Part shown: piece by piece, positions 7,438-10,054 of the stretch
Layout: every line of letters starts with the position of its first letter
Position numbering within the stretch: the stretch's first letter is position 1
NCBI GenBank assembly: GCA_964546145.1
Contig: CAZJIU010000079.1
Location: 1 to 10,054, forward strand
Source: CAZAKO01 sp964546145
GTDB taxonomy: Bacteria > Fidelibacterota > UBA2242
Direction of reading: 5' to 3'
DNA: 10,054 nucleotides
The notes under the pieces: model-generated
The model's database searches: none
Seen by the model: only the letters and a program-made list of their open reading frames with translations
What the model was told of the DNA's origin: nothing
Program-made: the position numbers and the translations under genes

Positions 7438-8457
7438 TTATTGAGTAAATTTGCTCTTATTTCTAGAAAAAGCCGACCCCCAAAATGTCAGCCATTCCAT
7501 GTCCCGGTGAAAGCAGGACATCAATATGCCACATAAGGCTTTAATCCGCCAAATAGGTAATATCGCCGGCCATTTTTTGCATGATTCCCTATAGTACTGT
7601 CGGGCTGTTTTCCAGTCTCTTACCATTAGCTTATATCGTCCACCTCGGATTAGGATGATTGTCAACATCTTTTCCCAGTAACGCCGCAATTCGGAAGGTA
7701 ATATATTGACATTGCTCGCAATTTGGATTGGTAATGAATTTAATGTATTTAATAAAACGGGAATCATTATTTTCGTCAAAGGTACAATTTGTTGCCTGGT
7801 TAATTGGGAGGCATGCCGACGCCAAGTGGTTAGTGGTTTAGGAATAAAATGGAACGAACCAATTGTAGCAATTTTTAGCCAGGTTGGATAATCTACAGTT
7901 TGTAGTCTTGGGACTGATAAAAAACCACCTATCTTATGCATTGCCTGGATGCGTACTGAGGTTCCCTGCGCGGGAATAAAACATTGTTTCAACAAAAGAT
8001 TATAGGCTTTACCGGGAGGATTATTATTAAGGACAGCAAATTCTTCTGTATTAGTCGGAATCTTCGGCGAAGTCCAGGTATAGCCCTTCTCTTCGACCCG
8101 CACCTGGCAAAAGGATAAAACTACTTCTGGATCCTGAAAAGATTCATAATGAACGGCAAGCAACTCTGGAGTGCAATAATCATCACCTTCTAAGATTGTG
8201 ATAATTTCACCGGTCGCCAGGCTTAGCAACTTATTGTAATTAAATGCCAGATTAATCGAACCTTGATTTTCTTGATAATAATATCTAATCCTCTTATCTG
8301 ACAAATACTGCTTAACCACCTCTCCGGTTTGGTCATTGGATCCGTCATCCAGTATTACTAATTCCCAGTTAGGATAAGTCTGTTTCAGCACGGATTCGAT
8401 ACATTGGGCGATAAAAGGCGCATGATTATATGTCAGGCTGAGTATAGAAAATTTCAT
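7438..8457 (-). CDS. Family 2 (GT-A fold) glycosyltransferase
   Basis: This inverting glycosyltransferase is predicted to add a sugar from a nucleotide donor on the cytoplasmic side. Counting from the ATG at 8457 it has 339 residues. The N-terminal nucleotide-binding fold shows SILSLTYNHAPFIAQCIESV (4-23), ELVILDDGSND (32-42) with Asp37/Asp38, and the metal-binding DxD-type motif LEGDDYCTPELL (89-100). The acceptor-side segment TVDYPTWLKIA (187-197) holds Asp189 where the family usually has its catalytic acidic residue. Then comes TTWRRHASQLT (210-220). Residues from about 222 to the end are basic and helical, with an ARQYYRESCKKWP stretch (285-297) like the C-terminal helices of many GT2 enzymes. 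A TTG three codons upstream (8464-8466) keeps the frame open, but ATG is preferred because the conserved fold begins right after it. Donor and acceptor are unknown. Confidence 0.92.
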   Translation of the reverse strand: MKFSILSLTYNHAPFIAQCIESVLKQTYPNWELVILDDGSNDQTGEVVKQYLSDKRIRYYYQENQGSINLAFNYNKLLSLATGEIITILEGDDYCTPELLAVHYESFQDPEVVLSFCQVRVEEKGYTWTSPKIPTNTEEFAVLNNNPPGKAYNLLLKQCFIPAQGTSVRIQAMHKIGGFLSVPRLQTVDYPTWLKIATIGSFHFIPKPLTTWRRHASQLTRQQIVPLTKIMIPVLLNTLNSLPIQIASNVNILPSELRRYWEKMLTIILIRGGRYKLMVRDWKTARQYYRESCKKWPAILPIWRIKALCGILMSCFHRDMEWLTFWGSAFSRNKSKFTQ

Positions 8458-8526
8458 TGGGATCAATCGTAGTTTTTTAAAGGTAGTAGTGTTATGGTAG
8501 AATAATTTTGAGTAAGGTTCATTGTG

Positions 8527-9243
8527 TTAATTTATTTTACCGGGACTACTTATTTTTTGGGCTAATATTATCCACTGAACCGTAATGAATTCGTTATAGG
8601 CAGATGGTTTGGCAATAATGAATGAAAGAATTCTGGCAATTGTTTTACCCCGCCATCTTTTCCAGCGGTTGCGGGAATTGGATTGGCACGATCGAATCTC
8701 AAATTTACTTTTAGTTAACAATTCAGTAATCGTAGATCGTGTGAAAAATCGTAAGTGGCCTTGATCCATTATACCAAAAGGCGTGTAATCCCAGCGTCCT
8801 TTGCAGGCAAGATCAAATAATACCCCCAAATTCCTTACATTAGGGATACTCATCAATAACATACCGTGCGGCTTTATTATCCGGGACACTTCGGATATTA
8901 ACGACCATGGATCAACAGTATGTTCTAATATATCTGCCATTATTACCCAGTCAAATGATCCGGTATCTATTTTTGGCAGAATAGATTCCGCATTACCAAT
9001 TAGTACCTTGGAAAGTCGGGTGTGGGCCATTTCCGCAATCTCCGGGACTATTTCTATCCCGATATATTCTTTGGGTGCTGTGGCCTTAATTATGTCTTCG
9101 CCTAATTTTCCAGAGGCACATCCAATATCTAAAATTCGTCCGGGATTGGATGGGATTAATGCCACTAAATCTGCATTGGTATTTGAAAAGTAAGTGGAAT
9201 CGGTTTTTGAGCCATGAATTTTGATAATTTCGTCATCTGGCAT
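8527..9243 (-). CDS. Class I SAM-dependent methyltransferase (Methyltransf_23-like)
   Basis: The 238-residue soluble protein has a complete Rossmann-type methyltransferase core. Motif I is ILDIGCASGKLG (37-48), binding S-adenosylmethionine. The acidic end of strand 2 is in YIGIEIVPE (60-68). Motif IV is FDWVIMADILEH (97-108), and the post-III loop is RIIKPHGMLLMSIPN (121-135). The segment DYTPFGIMDQGHLRFFTRST (152-171) is common in methyltransferases found beside glycosyltransferases. The tail from 188 is rich in Arg, Lys and Trp and may touch membrane or substrate. It begins inside the last codons of the GT4 gene (11-base overlap) and precedes the GT2 gene by 69 bases, so a sugar or glycan-carrier substrate is likely, though ubiquinone-type or other small-molecule substrates cannot be excluded from sequence alone. 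Confidence 0.9.
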   Translation of the reverse strand: MPDDEIIKIHGSKTDSTYFSNTNADLVALIPSNPGRILDIGCASGKLGEDIIKATAPKEYIGIEIVPEIAEMAHTRLSKVLIGNAESILPKIDTGSFDWVIMADILEHTVDPWSLISEVSRIIKPHGMLLMSIPNVRNLGVLFDLACKGRWDYTPFGIMDQGHLRFFTRSTITELLTKSKFEIRSCQSNSRNRWKRWRGKTIARILSFIIAKPSAYNEFITVQWIILAQKISSPGKIN

Positions 9244-10054
9244 TTAAGATTTCCTTCACCCTTTGCATTATTTGCTCTTCCCTCTGTGACAGGGTAAAAT
9301 TGAGTATCGCTCTTTCTCTAATTTGTTCTGGAGACAGCTGAAAATTTTTCCGAGTTCTATCCAAATCCATATCTTCCCAATCATCGGGAGATACAACCAC
9401 GCCTGTCGAGCCCGCAATTTCTGGTAAAGCTGTCTCTGAACTAATTATCGGTATGCATCCAAATAACATAGATTCTAATAATGATCTACCGAAGGTTTCC
9501 ATTCGCGAGGGCTGGCAGTAGATGCTTGCTTCTTGATAAAACGGGATTAGTTCCGTCATCTTGAGCGGCGGTTCCAACTGACAATTTAGTGGCAGCGATT
9601 CGATTTTCGAATACATACATTCTGAGAAACCAATCCAGCGAAAATGATACTGGGGATTTCTTTGTGCGAGCTTCAGCCAGCGATCAAATCCTTTGACCAA
9701 ATAACGTCTCTCACTATAAACCAGTCCAATCGTTAAAACTATTTTAGGATCTTTTATTAATGTTGAACTGGGCTCCAATGATGTTTGCTCGATACCTAAA
9801 TATATCACTCGTGAGTTGAGTCGTCTGTCCCGTTTATAAAGTTCACGTTTTGTAAAGTGACTCTGGCACCAAATGTCAGTTGCCAGCCGGAAAGTCAGTT
9901 TGACTGCCAGGCGCCGTTGCCAGTGAATCCAGGCACCCCAATCAATTTCCGGCATAGCGATCACATCAAAACCACCCGCAATCGCGATAAAGGGCTTTTT
10001 CAAAAGTCGGGAAATAATAGCTGGCAATGTTGAATGATAGTCGGCGAACCAGGT
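9233..10054 (-). CDS. Family 4 (GT-B fold) glycosyltransferase, N-terminus outside window
   Basis: The frame is open to the window end, so 273 residues are visible and the N-terminal ~100 or more are missing. The TTG at 10027 is not a believable start because conserved-looking coding sequence (TWFADYHSTLPA) continues upstream. Visible features, numbered from the first visible codon, include AIAGGFDV (23-30), the linker-region QSHFTKRELY (64-73), and the start of the C-terminal domain at VLTIGLVYSERRYLVKGFDR (106-125). The retaining GT4 EX7E signature follows in METFGRSLLESMLFGCIP (207-224), with glutamates at 208 and 216. These residues bind the nucleotide-sugar donor. The enzyme is predicted to be cytoplasmic or membrane-associated and to extend a lipid-linked glycan. 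It is the first gene in view of a probable glycan operon. Donor specificity is not readable. Confidence 0.9.
   Translation of the reverse strand, partial: TWFADYHSTLPAIISRLLKKPFIAIAGGFDVIAMPEIDWGAWIHWQRRLAVKLTFRLATDIWCQSHFTKRELYKRDRRLNSRVIYLGIEQTSLEPSSTLIKDPKIVLTIGLVYSERRYLVKGFDRWLKLAQRNPQYHFRWIGFSECMYSKIESLPLNCQLEPPLKMTELIPFYQEASIYCQPSRMETFGRSLLESMLFGCIPIISSETALPEIAGSTGVVVSPDDWEDMDLDRTRKNFQLSPEQIRERAILNFTLSQREEQIMQRVKEILNAR
9252..9257 (-). promoter_or_regulatory. Ribosome binding site of the methyltransferase gene
   Basis: GAAGGA on the minus strand lies eight bases before the ATG at 9243, within the last codons of the upstream GT4 gene. It confirms the overlapping start at 9243. Confidence 0.65.

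Noticed and set aside
8458..8466. Possible earlier TTG start for the GT2 gene
   Set aside because: It adds only three residues before the conserved fold, and no ribosome binding site supports TTG over the ATG at 8457.
8801..9193. Plus-strand open frame of 130 codons
   Set aside because: It lies wholly antisense to the methyltransferase, which has all expected motifs. The antisense product shows no recognisable domain and no ribosome binding site was apparent.
9233..10027. GT4 gene as a complete gene beginning at TTG 10027
   Set aside because: The frame stays open to the window end with family-like residues (TWFADYHS), and the remaining length is too short for a full GT4 enzyme. It is a 5'-truncated view.

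Overview
The window is a densely packed stretch of bacterial chromosome in which all eight recognisable genes lie on the minus strand, so transcription runs from high to low coordinates. The longest gap between genes is 114 bases (2051-2164). I see no stretch over 300 bases without a gene, and no tRNA, rRNA, CRISPR array, insertion sequence or phage gene. Base composition is moderate, with AT-rich membrane-protein genes. The lineage is uncertain. The histidine-kinase signature (HQLGTPL followed by GWIELL) and the gene style are what I associate with the Bacteroidetes/Ignavibacteria/Calditrichaeota (FCB) group, including uncultured relatives. That placement is an inference with low confidence.

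In transcription order the first block (10054 down to 3392) is an envelope-glycan set. It holds a GT4 glycosyltransferase cut by the window edge, a class I SAM methyltransferase overlapping it by 11 bases, a GT2 glycosyltransferase, a 14-helix Wzx/MATE-type flippase, and a large YfhO-family membrane protein. Together they could build a glycan on a lipid carrier, methylate it or its precursors, flip it across the membrane and modify or transfer it outside. The actual glycan cannot be read from the sequence.

The second block (3349 down to 1586) is regulatory in appearance: a membrane sensor histidine kinase with no response regulator in view, then a stand-alone fructose/Ntr-type PTS EIIA protein. 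The 114-base gap between them is the only plausible internal regulatory region and contains a small perfect dyad.

The third block (1529 down to 1) is housekeeping: histidyl-tRNA synthetase (hisS, GTG start), then the N-terminal part of a YhcC/TIGR01212-type radical SAM protein that runs off the window at base 1.

Nothing here amounts to a clearly new system. The points most worth a second look are the kinase-EIIA pair lying between glycan genes and hisS, and the specific make-up of the glycan cassette.
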